A DNA stretch of 39,666 nucleotides from JALHSW01 sp038321755 (GCA_038321755.1 JBBQFJ010000011.1:1-39666), one strand, 5' to 3'. Shown: positions 7,877 to 15,267, counted from the stretch's first letter. Notes: generated from the sequence alone by a model not told the origin. Numbers and translations are program-made.

Positions 7877-8212
7877 GTGTCCCAGCACATCCTCACGATC
7901 TCCGACGCCACCTTCGACGAGACCATCGGTGGCTCCGACAAGGCGGTCCTGGTCGACTTCTGGGCCGAGTGGTGCGGCCCCTGCAAGATGATCGCCCCCG
8001 TCCTCGAGGAGCTCGCGGTCGAGCACGCCGACAAGCTCGCCATCGCGAAGCTCAACGTCGACGACAACCCGAACACGGCAATGCGCTTCAACGTGATGAG
8101 CATCCCGACCCTCCTGGTGTTCAAGCCGGGTGAGGCGCAGGCGGAGGCCAAGCGCCTCGTCGGCGCCAAGGGCAAGGGTCAGCTCCTCCAGGACCTCGCC
8201 GAGTTCGTCTGA
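7877..8212 (+). CDS. trxA: Thioredoxin
   Basis: 111 residues with the canonical active site WCGPC (Trp32, Cys33, Cys36) after VLVDFWAE, the conserved cis-proline segment MSIPT, and LLVFKPG. It is the general protein-disulfide reductant, recycled by the adjacent trxB product. GTG start, preceded by a GGAGAAAGGA ribosome site about 7 nt upstream. A separate promoter of the disulfide-stress type is suggested in the 121-bp gap before it. Confidence 0.97.
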   Translation: MSQHILTISDATFDETIGGSDKAVLVDFWAEWCGPCKMIAPVLEELAVEHADKLAIAKLNVDDNPNTAMRFNVMSIPTLLVFKPGEAQAEAKRLVGAKGKGQLLQDLAEFV

Positions 8213-8214
8213 CG

Positions 8215-8230
8215 CGACCCGCAAGGGTCG
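8215..8230 (+). terminator. GNRA-capped hairpin just after trxA
   Basis: CGACCC-GCAA-GGGTCG forms a perfect 6-bp stem with a GCAA tetraloop 3 nt after the trxA stop. It is followed by TTCGGATTCG and not by a true U-tract. It may be a weak terminator or a 3'-end stabiliser between trxA and the cwlM-like gene. Confidence 0.4.
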
Positions 8231-8257
8231 TTCGGATTCGTCGTCGGACGTCACGTC

Positions 8258-9250
8258 ATGCCCGCGGTGCTCCGCCAGGGAGACCGCGGTGAGGCGGTCC
8301 GCGATCTCCACCAGCGACTGGTGGGTGCCGGTCACGACGTCGTGGCCGACGAGCCCGGCGACTTCGGGGAACCGATGGACCGTGCCGTCCGGGCGTTCCA
8401 GGAAGCGCGCGGGCTACGGGTCGACGGGATCGTCGGCCGGCAGACCTGGTCGGCCCTCGTCGAGAGCGGGTTCACGCTCGGCGACCGCCTTCTCTACTTC
8501 CGTCGCCCCATGGTGCGCGGCGACGACGTCGCCGATCTCCAACACCGGCTGAACGCGCTCGGCTTCGACGCCGGCCGTGAGGATGGCATCCTCGGTGACG
8601 ACACTCGCGGTGCACTCGTGGAGTTCCAGCGCGCGGTCGGGGTCCCGAGCGACGGCATCTGCGGCGCCACCACGATCGCCGCCCTCGACCGGGTCGGTTC
8701 CTTCGCCGCCGGGTCTGCCGCAGGCCTCCGCGAGCGGCTGCGCTCGGGACCCCCGCGGCTCGCAGGACGGCGCGTCTACGTCGCCGCCACCCCCGGGTTC
8801 GCTGCACTCGGCGAGGCGGTCACCCGCGGCCTGCTCGAGGCCGGGGCGACCGCGGTCCTGGATCCCTCGGGCGACGACGACTCGTTCGTCGCGGGTGAGG
8901 CCAACCGATTCGCGGCCGACCTCTTCCTCGCGCTCCGGGCCGGGGACGCACCCACCTGCCGATGCACCTACTACGCGTCGGCGCGCTTCCAGTCCGACGT
9001 CGGTCGGGCCGTCGCGATCGAGGTCCATGCCGCGCTCGGCTCCGTGCTCCCGACGGAGTCGGAGGTGTGCGGCAAGGCGTACGCCGTGCTGCGCGAGACG
9101 CGAATGCCGGCGGTCGTGTGCGAGCTCGTCCCGGACGGCGATGTCGACGCGATGCGGGGGCTCGTCGCCCGAGCCGGTGACGCGGCGCGGGCCGTCGTCG
9201 CCGGGGTGCAGCGTTCGGTCGAGCAGCCTGACGAGCCAGGCGGGAGCTAG
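8258..9250 (+). CDS. cwlM: CwlM-like protein: two peptidoglycan-binding domains plus degenerate amidase_3 domain
   Basis: 330 residues without signal peptide or membrane helix. Two PG_binding_1 modules come first (about 7-65, QGDRGEAVRDLHQRLVGAG to DGIVGRQTWSALV; about 85-145, RGDDVADLQHRLNALGFDAG to DGICGATTIAAL). An N-acetylmuramoyl-L-alanine-amidase fold follows (about 170-325). The zinc ligands appear lost: the usual DPGHGG region reads ATPGFA, and the usual histidine-bearing SIH strand reads ADLFLALRAGD. The acidic strand PAVVCEL is kept. M. tuberculosis CwlM, at the same position next to trxC and parB, is likewise a non-hydrolytic cytoplasmic regulator that activates MurA once phosphorylated by PknB. 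The gene ends 40 bp from the convergent parB. Confidence 0.85.
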   Translation: MPAVLRQGDRGEAVRDLHQRLVGAGHDVVADEPGDFGEPMDRAVRAFQEARGLRVDGIVGRQTWSALVESGFTLGDRLLYFRRPMVRGDDVADLQHRLNALGFDAGREDGILGDDTRGALVEFQRAVGVPSDGICGATTIAALDRVGSFAAGSAAGLRERLRSGPPRLAGRRVYVAATPGFAALGEAVTRGLLEAGATAVLDPSGDDDSFVAGEANRFAADLFLALRAGDAPTCRCTYYASARFQSDVGRAVAIEVHAALGSVLPTESEVCGKAYAVLRETRMPAVVCELVPDGDVDAMRGLVARAGDAARAVVAGVQRSVEQPDEPGGS

Positions 9251-9290
9251 ACCCCGAGCCCTGAAGAGCAAGCAGCTCAGGCCGAGCAGC

Positions 9291-10196
9291 TCAGGCTGTG
9301 GTTGCCTCGGCAATCACCTCGGCCTGGGTGATGGCGCGGTAGATGCGCTCGAGATCGTCGAGGCCGGCGAAGTCGATCGTCATCGTGCCCTTGCCCCCGG
9401 CGCCGAGCCGGATCTTGACCCGGGTGTCGAGGTGGTCCCCGAGGAGCTCCTCGAGCTCGGCCAGCCCGGCCGGACGCATCCGCCCCGGGACCTCGACTGC
9501 CGTCCCCCGGTCGCTGCCCGCGCCGTCGTTGCGCGAGCGCACCGCTTCTTCGACCTGGCGAACGGACAGATCTTCCTTCGCGATGCGCTTGGCCATCGCC
9601 TCCTGGAACGCACGGTCGGGAGTGCCGAGCAGCGCCCGGGCGTGCCCCATGGAGAGCTGGCCCTCGCGGACCGCCCGCTGGATCGAGGGAGGCAGCTGGA
9701 GCAGGCGGAGCGTGTTGGAGATCGCGGCGCGGCTCTTCCCCATCCGAGACGCGACCTGCTCGTGCGTGAGGTGGAAGTCCTCGATGAGCTGCTGGTACGC
9801 CGCAGCCTCTTCCAGCGGGTTCAGGTCGTCGCGCTGGAGGTTCTCGACCAGCGCCTGCTCGAGCGCCGTGTTGTCGTCGGTCTCCCGGACGAGGGCCGGG
9901 ATCGCCTGCAGGCCCACGCGCTGCGCGGCCCGCCACCGGCGCTCACCGGCGATGAGCTCGAAGCCGTCACCAGCCGGACGGACGAGGACCGGCTGGAGGA
10001 GCCCGACCTCGCGGATCGAGTCGGCCAGCGCGCCCAGCGCCTGCTCGTCGAAGGCGTCGCGCGGCTGGTACTGGTTGGGCCGGATCGAGGCGACCGGGAT
10101 CTCTCGGTAGCCCGTTCCCGACGGGGCGCGATGCTCTGCGGCCCCCGGTGGGATCAGGGCTCCGAGGCCCCTACCCAGTCCGCCTTGACGCGCCAT
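9291..10196 (-). CDS. parB: Chromosome-partitioning protein ParB
   Basis: 301 residues. The N-terminal GLGRGLGALIP box that interacts with ParA is present. The ParB/Srx CTPase domain includes the GERRWRAAQ and ENLQRDDLNP motifs, and a helix-turn-helix follows (THEQVASRMGKSRAAISNTLRLLQLP). The C-terminal dimerisation segment is separated by an Arg/Gly-rich linker. ParB binds parS, slides and spreads along DNA, and nucleates the segregation complex near the origin; two parS sites lie 1.2 kb away. ATG start at 10196 after GAGG. The start lies inside the 3' end of parA (26-bp overlap), so the pair is translationally linked. Confidence 0.97.
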   Translation of the reverse strand: MARQGGLGRGLGALIPPGAAEHRAPSGTGYREIPVASIRPNQYQPRDAFDEQALGALADSIREVGLLQPVLVRPAGDGFELIAGERRWRAAQRVGLQAIPALVRETDDNTALEQALVENLQRDDLNPLEEAAAYQQLIEDFHLTHEQVASRMGKSRAAISNTLRLLQLPPSIQRAVREGQLSMGHARALLGTPDRAFQEAMAKRIAKEDLSVRQVEEAVRSRNDGAGSDRGTAVEVPGRMRPAGLAELEELLGDHLDTRVKIRLGAGGKGTMTIDFAGLDDLERIYRAITQAEVIAEATTA

Positions 10197-11277
10197 GACT
10201 CACCTCTTTCGCCAGATCGCGGTAGGCCTTGGCGCCCCGCGAGGTCCCATCGAACACGATGATCGGCTGCCCGTAGGAGGGCGCCTCCGAGAGTCGCACC
10301 GTCCGCGGCACGATCGTCTTGTAGACCTTCGGCCCGAAGTAGTTGCGGACCTCGGCCTCGACCTGGTCGGCGAGCTTGGTCCGCGCGTCGTACATCGTGA
10401 GCACGATCCCGCGCACGTCGAGGTCGGGGTTCAGGTTCGCCTGCACGAGTCCGACGTTCCGGAGGAGCTGCCCCAACCCCTCGAGCGCGTAGTACTCGCA
10501 CTGGATGGGCACGATCACGTCGTCGGCCGCAGCCAGCCCGTTGACCGTCAGCAGCCCGAGCGACGGCGGACAGTCGATCAGCATGATGTCGTAGTCGTCG
10601 CGGACCGAGTTCACCGCCTTGCGCAGCTTCAGCTCGCGACTGATCTGGGGGACCAGCTCGATCTCGGCGCCGGCGAGGTCGATCGTGGCCGGAGCAACGA
10701 AGAGGTTCTTGATCGCGGTCGGCTCGATGCAGTCCTCGAACGCGGCCTCCTGCAGCAGGACGTCGTAGATCGACCCGCTCACGTCGCGCGGGTTCAGCCC
10801 GAGCCCCGTCGTCGCGTTGCCCTGGGGGTCGAGGTCGATGACGAGCACGCGGAAGCCGAGCTCGGCGAGGGACGCGCCCAGGTTGACGGCGGTCGTGGTC
10901 TTCCCGACCCCGCCCTTCTGGTTCGCGATCGCGATGACCCGCGGGAGCTCGAGGGGAACCGGCGCCCCTCCGACGTTCGTGCCGGGGAGCGTGTCCACAT
11001 CAAGGATCGGCGTGTCCGGCAGCTCCGCTACGGGCGCGCCAGGACTGACTCGGACTTTCGTGGTGGCCACCACCGCCTCCTCTTCGTGAGCCTCCACCTC
11101 GAGTTGAGGCTCATGTATACGAGAGGATACGCCAGTAGTCGAAATTACACCAGTGTTATTCGAGTTGATCTCTGAGGCCCCTGCGGAACCGGTCTCGGGG
11201 TCGATCGCCGACTCTCCGCCCGCCGCGTCGAGCTCGTCCTGCTCCCGCCGCGTCCGCTTGAACTTCCGCTTGACCAT
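10171..11277 (-). CDS. parA: Chromosome-partitioning ATPase ParA with long N-terminal extension
   Basis: 368 residues. The deviant Walker A motif ANQKGGVGKTTT begins about residue 115. IDLDPQGNATTGLG, LIDCPPSLGLLTVNGL and YYALEGLGQLLRNV follow as in chromosomal ParA/Soj. The first ~110 residues are a poorly conserved charged extension; such extensions are also known in streptomycete and mycobacterial ParA. The start at 11277 is supported by AGGAG 5 nt upstream. An AT-rich patch inside the extension (about 11110-11165, encoding INSNNTGVISTTGVSSRIH) stands out from the GC-rich surroundings. ParA uses ATP-dependent nucleoid binding to move ParB-parS complexes. Confidence 0.96.
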   Translation of the reverse strand: MVKRKFKRTRREQDELDAAGGESAIDPETGSAGASEINSNNTGVISTTGVSSRIHEPQLEVEAHEEEAVVATTKVRVSPGAPVAELPDTPILDVDTLPGTNVGGAPVPLELPRVIAIANQKGGVGKTTTAVNLGASLAELGFRVLVIDLDPQGNATTGLGLNPRDVSGSIYDVLLQEAAFEDCIEPTAIKNLFVAPATIDLAGAEIELVPQISRELKLRKAVNSVRDDYDIMLIDCPPSLGLLTVNGLAAADDVIVPIQCEYYALEGLGQLLRNVGLVQANLNPDLDVRGIVLTMYDARTKLADQVEAEVRNYFGPKVYKTIVPRTVRLSEAPSYGQPIIVFDGTSRGAKAYRDLAKEVSHGASRRTG

Positions 11278-11442
11278 CCTGGCTCCTGCTGCGGGGTCGG
11301 GATGCGCATCGTGGCCGACGGTCGCGAGCGCGTCAAGTTACTGCGCGAGGGTGGCGTCCCGGGCGCCTCCACCCCTCGCTTCGCCGCGCATTCAGTCGGG
11401 CCGCGGTGCGCTGGTCGGGACCCTTTGAGGAACCGGGCTGAC

Positions 11443-11456
11443 GTTTCACGTGGAAC
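11443..11456. promoter_or_regulatory. parS site 1
   Basis: GTTTCACGTGGAAC is a one-mismatch palindrome matching the known ParB-binding consensus. It lies in the 230-bp gap between parA and rsmG, close to the parB gene. Confidence 0.93.
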
Positions 11457-11480
11457 ATCTGGGGAGAGCCTCGGGGCGGT

Positions 11481-11494
11481 GTTCCACGTGGAAC
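11481..11494. promoter_or_regulatory. parS site 2
   Basis: GTTCCACGTGGAAC is a perfect 14-bp palindrome of the parS type. Its centre is 38 bp from that of site 1. The rest of the parA-rsmG gap (11278-11507) shows no gene. Confidence 0.95.
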
Positions 11495-11507
11495 GTCGGC
11501 CGGCCTG

Positions 11508-12134
11508 CTACCAGAGGGGGCGTTTGCTGGGGATTCCTGGTCGTCTCGGGTACTTCGGGTCGGGCTCGCCCGGGTGGGTCAGGGTAGCGATGGTGGCACC
11601 GGCGCCCCGGGTGATCGTCGGTGCGGGCGGGTCGTACCCGAGCTCAGTGAGGCCGCCTTCGTCCCAGCGGTCGGAGTCACCCTCGGGGGGCTCGCTCACG
11701 ATCAGGCTGCCGCCTGGCGTCAGGAATCCGACGGCGCACTCGGCGGTGATCGCCGGCGCCGCGAAGCTCCGGGCGATGACCAGTCCGTACCTGCCCCGGT
11801 GCCCTGGATCGCGGCCGGCATCTTCAGCCCGGGCCGTCACGACCTCGATCCGGTCGTCCCACCCCAGCTCCGTCACGGCTTCGGCGAGGAAGTCCGTCCG
11901 GCGATGCTGTGAGTCGAGCAGTGTGCCGGGGGAGCCGGGGAGCGCCTCGGCGAGCACGAGCCCGGGGAGCCCACCTCCGGTCCCGAGGTCGAGGAACGCG
12001 CCCGGGGGAGTCGGGCCGACTGCGTCGAGCACCAACGCCACGAACGCTTCCGAGTGCGCCCGATGACGGGCGATGTCCCCCGGTCCGAAAAAGCCGAGGT
12101 CCTGCGCCTGGCGCAGGACCTCGTCGAGCAACAC
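11508..12134 (-). CDS. rsmG: 16S rRNA (guanine-527 N7) methyltransferase RsmG/GidB
   Basis: 208 residues. The SAM-binding motif FLDLGTGGGLPGLVLAEAL lies in the first third, RAED and VIARSFAAPAITAECAVGFLTPGG follow, and the conserved C-terminus YPRRPGIPSKRPL closes the protein. RsmG methylates G527 of 16S rRNA (E. coli numbering). GTG at 12134 is preferred because GAGG lies 6 nt upstream; two TTG codons just before it (12140, 12137) would place the ribosome site too close. It is the last gene of the minus-strand rpmH-rnpA-yidD-yidC-jag-rsmG run and sits next to parS, a classic origin-flanking position. Confidence 0.95.
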   Translation of the reverse strand: MLLDEVLRQAQDLGFFGPGDIARHRAHSEAFVALVLDAVGPTPPGAFLDLGTGGGLPGLVLAEALPGSPGTLLDSQHRRTDFLAEAVTELGWDDRIEVVTARAEDAGRDPGHRGRYGLVIARSFAAPAITAECAVGFLTPGGSLIVSEPPEGDSDRWDEGGLTELGYDPPAPTITRGAGATIATLTHPGEPDPKYPRRPGIPSKRPLW

Positions 12135-12151
12135 CAACAACCTCGGGACGA

Positions 12152-13186
12152 TCAGGCCGGAGAGATGACCACCCGCCGGCGAGGATCCTCCCCTTCCGAG
12201 GACGTCTGCACGCCATCCAGGTCCGCCACCGCATCGTGCACTGCCTTCCGGTCCGACGCCGACATCGGCTCCAGCGCCTGGCCCTCGCCGGACTCGCGAA
12301 CCTGGTCGGCGACGCTCACCGCGAACTGCTCCAGCGCAGCCCGCCGCTTGGCCCGGTACCCGCCCACGTCGACGTGGATGCGGGCGCCGTGGCCCTCGGT
12401 CTGGCGCTGGACCGCGGTCCGGACCAGCTCCTCGATCGCCTGGAGCGTGACGCCCTTCGGGCCGACCATCAAGCCGAGGTCACCGCCGGTCACGTCGACG
12501 ATCACCGTGTCCTCGTCCTCGCGCCGGGTGGTCACCTCGGCCTCGAAGCCGAACGCGTCCACCAACCCGCGCGTGAAGTCCGCAGCCGCATCGGCCTGCT
12601 CCTCCACTGTCACCGCTACCTCGCTCACCCTGTCCTCCTGTGCCTCTCCTGCGTCGGACGTCCGGGGAGCGGGTCGATTCCCGCTCCGGCCTCGGCCGCC
12701 TCGTCGTCGTCGCTTCGCCCCGGTGCCGCCGGCAGCACCGCCGCCCCCACCTACGGTCGAATCATCGTTGGCCGAATCCCCGTTGGCCGAATCCCCGTTG
12801 GCCGGACGCCCGGTCTTCCCCGCGCGCCCACCCGATCCGGCACCCGATCCGGCACCCGATCCGCCGCCAGAGCCCGAACCGCTGGCGCCTTCGGGCCGCT
12901 TGGACCCGCTGCGCCCGGATCCGCGACCCGAACGGTTCCTCGATCCGCCGCCAGAGCCCGAACCGCCTTCGCGGCCGCCCTTTCGCCGGCGACGGTCACC
13001 GCCGGGCTTCTCCCGCGAGATCGGCTTCACCCGGGCCCGGATGCGGGCCTCCCGCCGACCCAGGAGCCCTGACTTCGGCTCCTGGATGACCTCGAACTCG
13101 ACATCGTCCTCGTCGACCCCGAGCTGGTCCAGCCCGGCGTCGAGCGCGTCTGCGACCGTACGACCGGTCGTTTCCACCCACTCCAT
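12152..13186 (-). CDS. jag: Jag/KhpB RNA-binding protein with long disordered linker
   Basis: 344 residues. The Jag_N domain (about 3-52) starts MEWVETTGRTVADALDAGLD. Residues about 60-200 form an unusually long Gly/Ser/Arg-rich linker with tandem repeats (GSGAGSGAGSG; SANGDSANGDSAND) and basic clusters (KRRRRGGRGR). A KH domain follows with the GxxG loop in LMVGPKGVTL, then an R3H domain (SDRKAVHDAV). The family binds RNA and is linked to cell-wall and division control. The gene follows yidC with a 3-nt gap, as in most bacteria. ATG start at 13186. The linker is several times longer than in Firmicute Jag and could promote condensate-like or multivalent RNA binding (inference). Confidence 0.93.
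   Translation of the reverse strand: MEWVETTGRTVADALDAGLDQLGVDEDDVEFEVIQEPKSGLLGRREARIRARVKPISREKPGGDRRRRKGGREGGSGSGGGSRNRSGRGSGRSGSKRPEGASGSGSGGGSGAGSGAGSGGRAGKTGRPANGDSANGDSANDDSTVGGGGGAAGGTGAKRRRRGGRGRSGNRPAPRTSDAGEAQEDRVSEVAVTVEEQADAAADFTRGLVDAFGFEAEVTTRREDEDTVIVDVTGGDLGLMVGPKGVTLQAIEELVRTAVQRQTEGHGARIHVDVGGYRAKRRAALEQFAVSVADQVRESGEGQALEPMSASDRKAVHDAVADLDGVQTSSEGEDPRRRVVISPA
12758..12802 (-). repeat. 15-bp in-frame tandem repeat (x3) in jag
   Basis: Three 15-bp units (plus strand CGAATCATCGTTGGC once, then CGAATCCCCGTTGGC twice) encode the ANGDS/ANDDS repeats of the Jag linker. A second short repeat (GATCCGGCACC) lies at about 12834-12862 in the same linker. Confidence 0.9.
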
Positions 13187-13189
13187 CGA

Positions 13190-14359
13190 TCAGCGCTTGC
13201 GCTTCTTCTTGTTGTTCGACTGCTTCCGCGCCGACGGCGGTGGCTTGGGCGTCGCCTTGGCCCCACCGTTCGAGCCGTTGGCACGAGCCGCCTTGGTGCC
13301 ACCACCGTTCGGGTCGGGCGGCGGCGGGAGCTCGAACATGCCGCGCAAGCCCTTCCGCCTCGTCGTCGCGGGCTGCGCCGCGGCTCCACCGCTCGTGGGC
13401 TGCGGTTTTGGCTTCGCGGCTGCGGGCCGCGGCTGGGCCTTCGGTGCCGGCGGCTCCTCGTCGAGCTCGTCCTCGACCGCCTCTCGACTCTCGACGTCGA
13501 TCACCGCCGTCGCCTTGCCGCCCGGCAGCGCTTTCCCGCCGCCCTTCGCGGGAGTCAACGCCGAGCCGAACTTTCGGAAGATGATCTCCTGCTGGCCGAG
13601 GCGCCAGAGGTTGCTCACGAAGAAGTAGAGGACGAGACCCGCGGGGAACTGCAGCGAGATCAACCCGAAGAACACCGGGAGCACCTTCATGACCGTGCCC
13701 ATCTGCTTGTTCGCGACGGGCGTTCGCTTCTGCGCCTGGCGGGTCTGCAGGAAGCCCGTGAGCATCACGAGCCCGACCAACAGGAAGTACGGGGCCGCGT
13801 TGAGGATGCTGTTGTGCGCGTCCACCGCAGAGAGCTGCAGGTCCAGACCGAGGAACGTGAGGTGGCGCAGCAGCTGATCGCCGACGGCGAAGGCCGGGAA
13901 CTTGGTGTGCAGCGACTGGGTGACGTCGGCACCACACGCCAGTGCGCCGTTGGCGAGCTTTCCGAACCCCCCGCACAGTGCTGTGTACAGGCTCGAGTCC
14001 TTCGGGACGTACTTGTACGGGTCGCGCAGCGTGTGGAACAGCGCAAAGAAGATCGGCATCTGGACCAGGAGGGGCAGACAACCCGCGAGGGGGTTGATCT
14101 TGTTCTCCTGGTAGAACTTCATCGTCTCTTCGTTGAGCTTCTGGCGATCGCCCTTGTACTTGGCCTGCAGCTTCTTGATCTCCGGCTGCGCCCGCTGCAT
14201 GGCGATCATCGACTTCGCCTGCTTGGCCGTCAGCGGGTAGAGGATCAACATGATGGTGAAGGTGAGCAGGATGATCGCGACCCCGAGGTTCGGGATCACG
14301 CTGTAGAACATCGCCAACACCCATGCGATGGCCTCGTAGATGGGGTCCAGGAATGCCAA
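13190..14359 (-). CDS. yidC: Membrane protein insertase YidC/Oxa1
   Basis: 389 residues from a TTG start at 14359, preceded by AGAAGG 7 nt upstream. The frame is open further upstream, but the extra residues look like a shadow of yidD. The core has the Oxa1/YidC pattern: a first helix VAIILLTFTIMLILYPLT, then KQAKSMIAMQRAQPEIKKLQAKYKGDRQK with segment NEETMKFYQENKINPLAGCLPLLVQMP, and later helices ending LQFPAGLVLYFFVSNLW. It inserts and folds inner-membrane proteins, with or without SecYEG. The long hydrophilic C-terminal tail is Pro/Ala/Lys-rich and ends in a strongly basic stretch (RKQSNNKKKRKR), typical of ribosome-contacting tails. It follows yidD by 14 nt. Confidence 0.95.
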   Translation of the reverse strand: MAFLDPIYEAIAWVLAMFYSVIPNLGVAIILLTFTIMLILYPLTAKQAKSMIAMQRAQPEIKKLQAKYKGDRQKLNEETMKFYQENKINPLAGCLPLLVQMPIFFALFHTLRDPYKYVPKDSSLYTALCGGFGKLANGALACGADVTQSLHTKFPAFAVGDQLLRHLTFLGLDLQLSAVDAHNSILNAAPYFLLVGLVMLTGFLQTRQAQKRTPVANKQMGTVMKVLPVFFGLISLQFPAGLVLYFFVSNLWRLGQQEIIFRKFGSALTPAKGGGKALPGGKATAVIDVESREAVEDELDEEPPAPKAQPRPAAAKPKPQPTSGGAAAQPATTRRKGLRGMFELPPPPDPNGGGTKAARANGSNGGAKATPKPPPSARKQSNNKKKRKR

Positions 14360-14373
14360 GGTCGAACCTTCTC

Positions 14374-14736
14374 TCAGCCGGTCTCTGCCGGGCGCGTGGC
14401 CGGCGGACGAGGGGAACGTACGTTCGATCGAGGGTTGGTGCTCTCGGGCACCGGGTCGAGCCCACCGGCGTGCCAGGGATGGCACCGACCGATGCGCTTG
14501 GCTGCGAGCCACGTCCCCCGCCGCGCGCCGTGCCGTTGCAACGCCTCCAGTGCGTACGCGGAGCACGACGGGTAGAACCGGCAGTGCGGGGGCAGCCACC
14601 GGCTGATGAGGCGCCAGCCGTGCACCGGGACGGCCACGATCCGGGCCGGCACCGTGGGGGACGCGTCGGTCCCCACCGGGACGCTCGCCGGTTCGCTCGT
14701 CGCCGTGGTCATCGCCCTAGTCATCGCCCTAGTCAT
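14374..14736 (-). CDS. yidD: YidD membrane protein insertion efficiency factor
   Basis: 120 residues. The conserved core is PHCRFYPSCSAYALEALQRHG, then RGTWLAAKRIGRCHPWHAGGLDPVP, the hallmark three-cysteine YidD pattern. A short N-terminal helix (PARIVAVPVHGWRLIS) associates with the membrane. The start at 14736 overlaps the rnpA stop (ATGA). Two further in-frame ATGs at 14724 and 14712 occur every 12 nt, so the exact N-terminus is uncertain. YidD assists YidC-dependent membrane protein insertion, consistent with yidC being the next gene. Confidence 0.93.
   Translation of the reverse strand: MTRAMTRAMTTATSEPASVPVGTDASPTVPARIVAVPVHGWRLISRWLPPHCRFYPSCSAYALEALQRHGARRGTWLAAKRIGRCHPWHAGGLDPVPESTNPRSNVRSPRPPATRPAETG
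14710..14736 (-). repeat. 12-bp repeat giving three in-frame ATG starts for yidD
   Basis: On the minus strand ATGACTAGGGCG occurs twice, followed by ATGACCACGGCG. This gives MTRA-MTRA-MTTA and three candidate start codons. Confidence 0.85.
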
Positions 14737-15062
14737 CGGGGGGCATCCCGCGTCGCGTCGAGCAGCTCGCCCACCGCACGATCGAGGGTCCGGAACGGCG
14801 TGTTCACGACCTCGGGACCGCCGCCGAACAGGTACGCGCCCGGCTCGAGCTGGTGCGCGCGGGCCCTGATCGCGGCCCGGAGCCGACGCCGAGCCCGGTT
14901 CCGTTGGACAGCCGAGCCGACGTTGCGCCCGAGGGCGAACGCGACGCGTGGGGACGCTCCGGCGTCCCCCGGAAGGAACCGCAGGGAGATCGGACCTCGC
15001 CGGAGTCGGCGCGCCCGGGCCAATGCCTCGAACGTGGCACGGTCGCGAATTCGCCAGATCAG
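14733..15062 (-). CDS. rnpA: Ribonuclease P protein component (start codon unusual)
   Basis: The core (about 109 residues) starts LIWRIRDRATFEALARARRL and contains the RNR-type signature region FALGRNVGSAVQRNRARRRLRAAI, diagnostic of RNase P protein. It binds the catalytic RNase P RNA for tRNA 5'-end maturation. No ATG, GTG or TTG exists at the expected N-terminus. The candidate codon CTG (15062-15060) overlaps the rpmH stop as CTGA. The same frame is open through all of rpmH to an ATG at 15197, which is 4 nt upstream of the rpmH GTG and shares its GAGGAGG site; that would give a 154-residue protein like the extended RnpA of Thermus. I annotate the core and treat the start as unresolved. Confidence 0.9.
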   Translation of the reverse strand: MIWRIRDRATFEALARARRLRRGPISLRFLPGDAGASPRVAFALGRNVGSAVQRNRARRRLRAAIRARAHQLEPGAYLFGGGPEVVNTPFRTLDRAVGELLDATRDAPR

Positions 15063-15193
15063 GCGCTGAGGCGCTTGCGGCCACGGGCACGGCGCGAACG
15101 CAGCACCGCCCGCCCGCCACGACTGCGCATGCGGCCACGGAAGCCGTGCTTCTTCTTGCGCTTCCGGTTGTTGGGTTGGAAGGTGCGCTTCAC
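15059..15193 (-). CDS. rpmH: Ribosomal protein bL34
   Basis: 44 residues: KRTFQPNNRKRKKKHGFRGR followed by RSRGGRAVLRSRRARGRKRLSA, the invariant L34 pattern. GTG start at 15193 with GAGGAGG 6 nt upstream. The first gene of the minus-strand operon that continues into rnpA, yidD, yidC, jag and rsmG, and divergent from dnaA. Confidence 0.96.
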   Translation of the reverse strand: MKRTFQPNNRKRKKKHGFRGRMRSRGGRAVLRSRRARGRKRLSA

Positions 15194-15267
15194 GCATGGC
15201 CTCCTCGAGGCGGAAGACGCGGAGTTCGGCCGAGGGATGGGGCCGTCCGCGAAGCGAAGGAACCACG

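Noticed and set aside
14360..14599. N-terminal extension of YidC
   Set aside because: The upstream residues are an out-of-frame reading of yidD; TTG at 14359 has a good ribosome site and the expected N-terminus.
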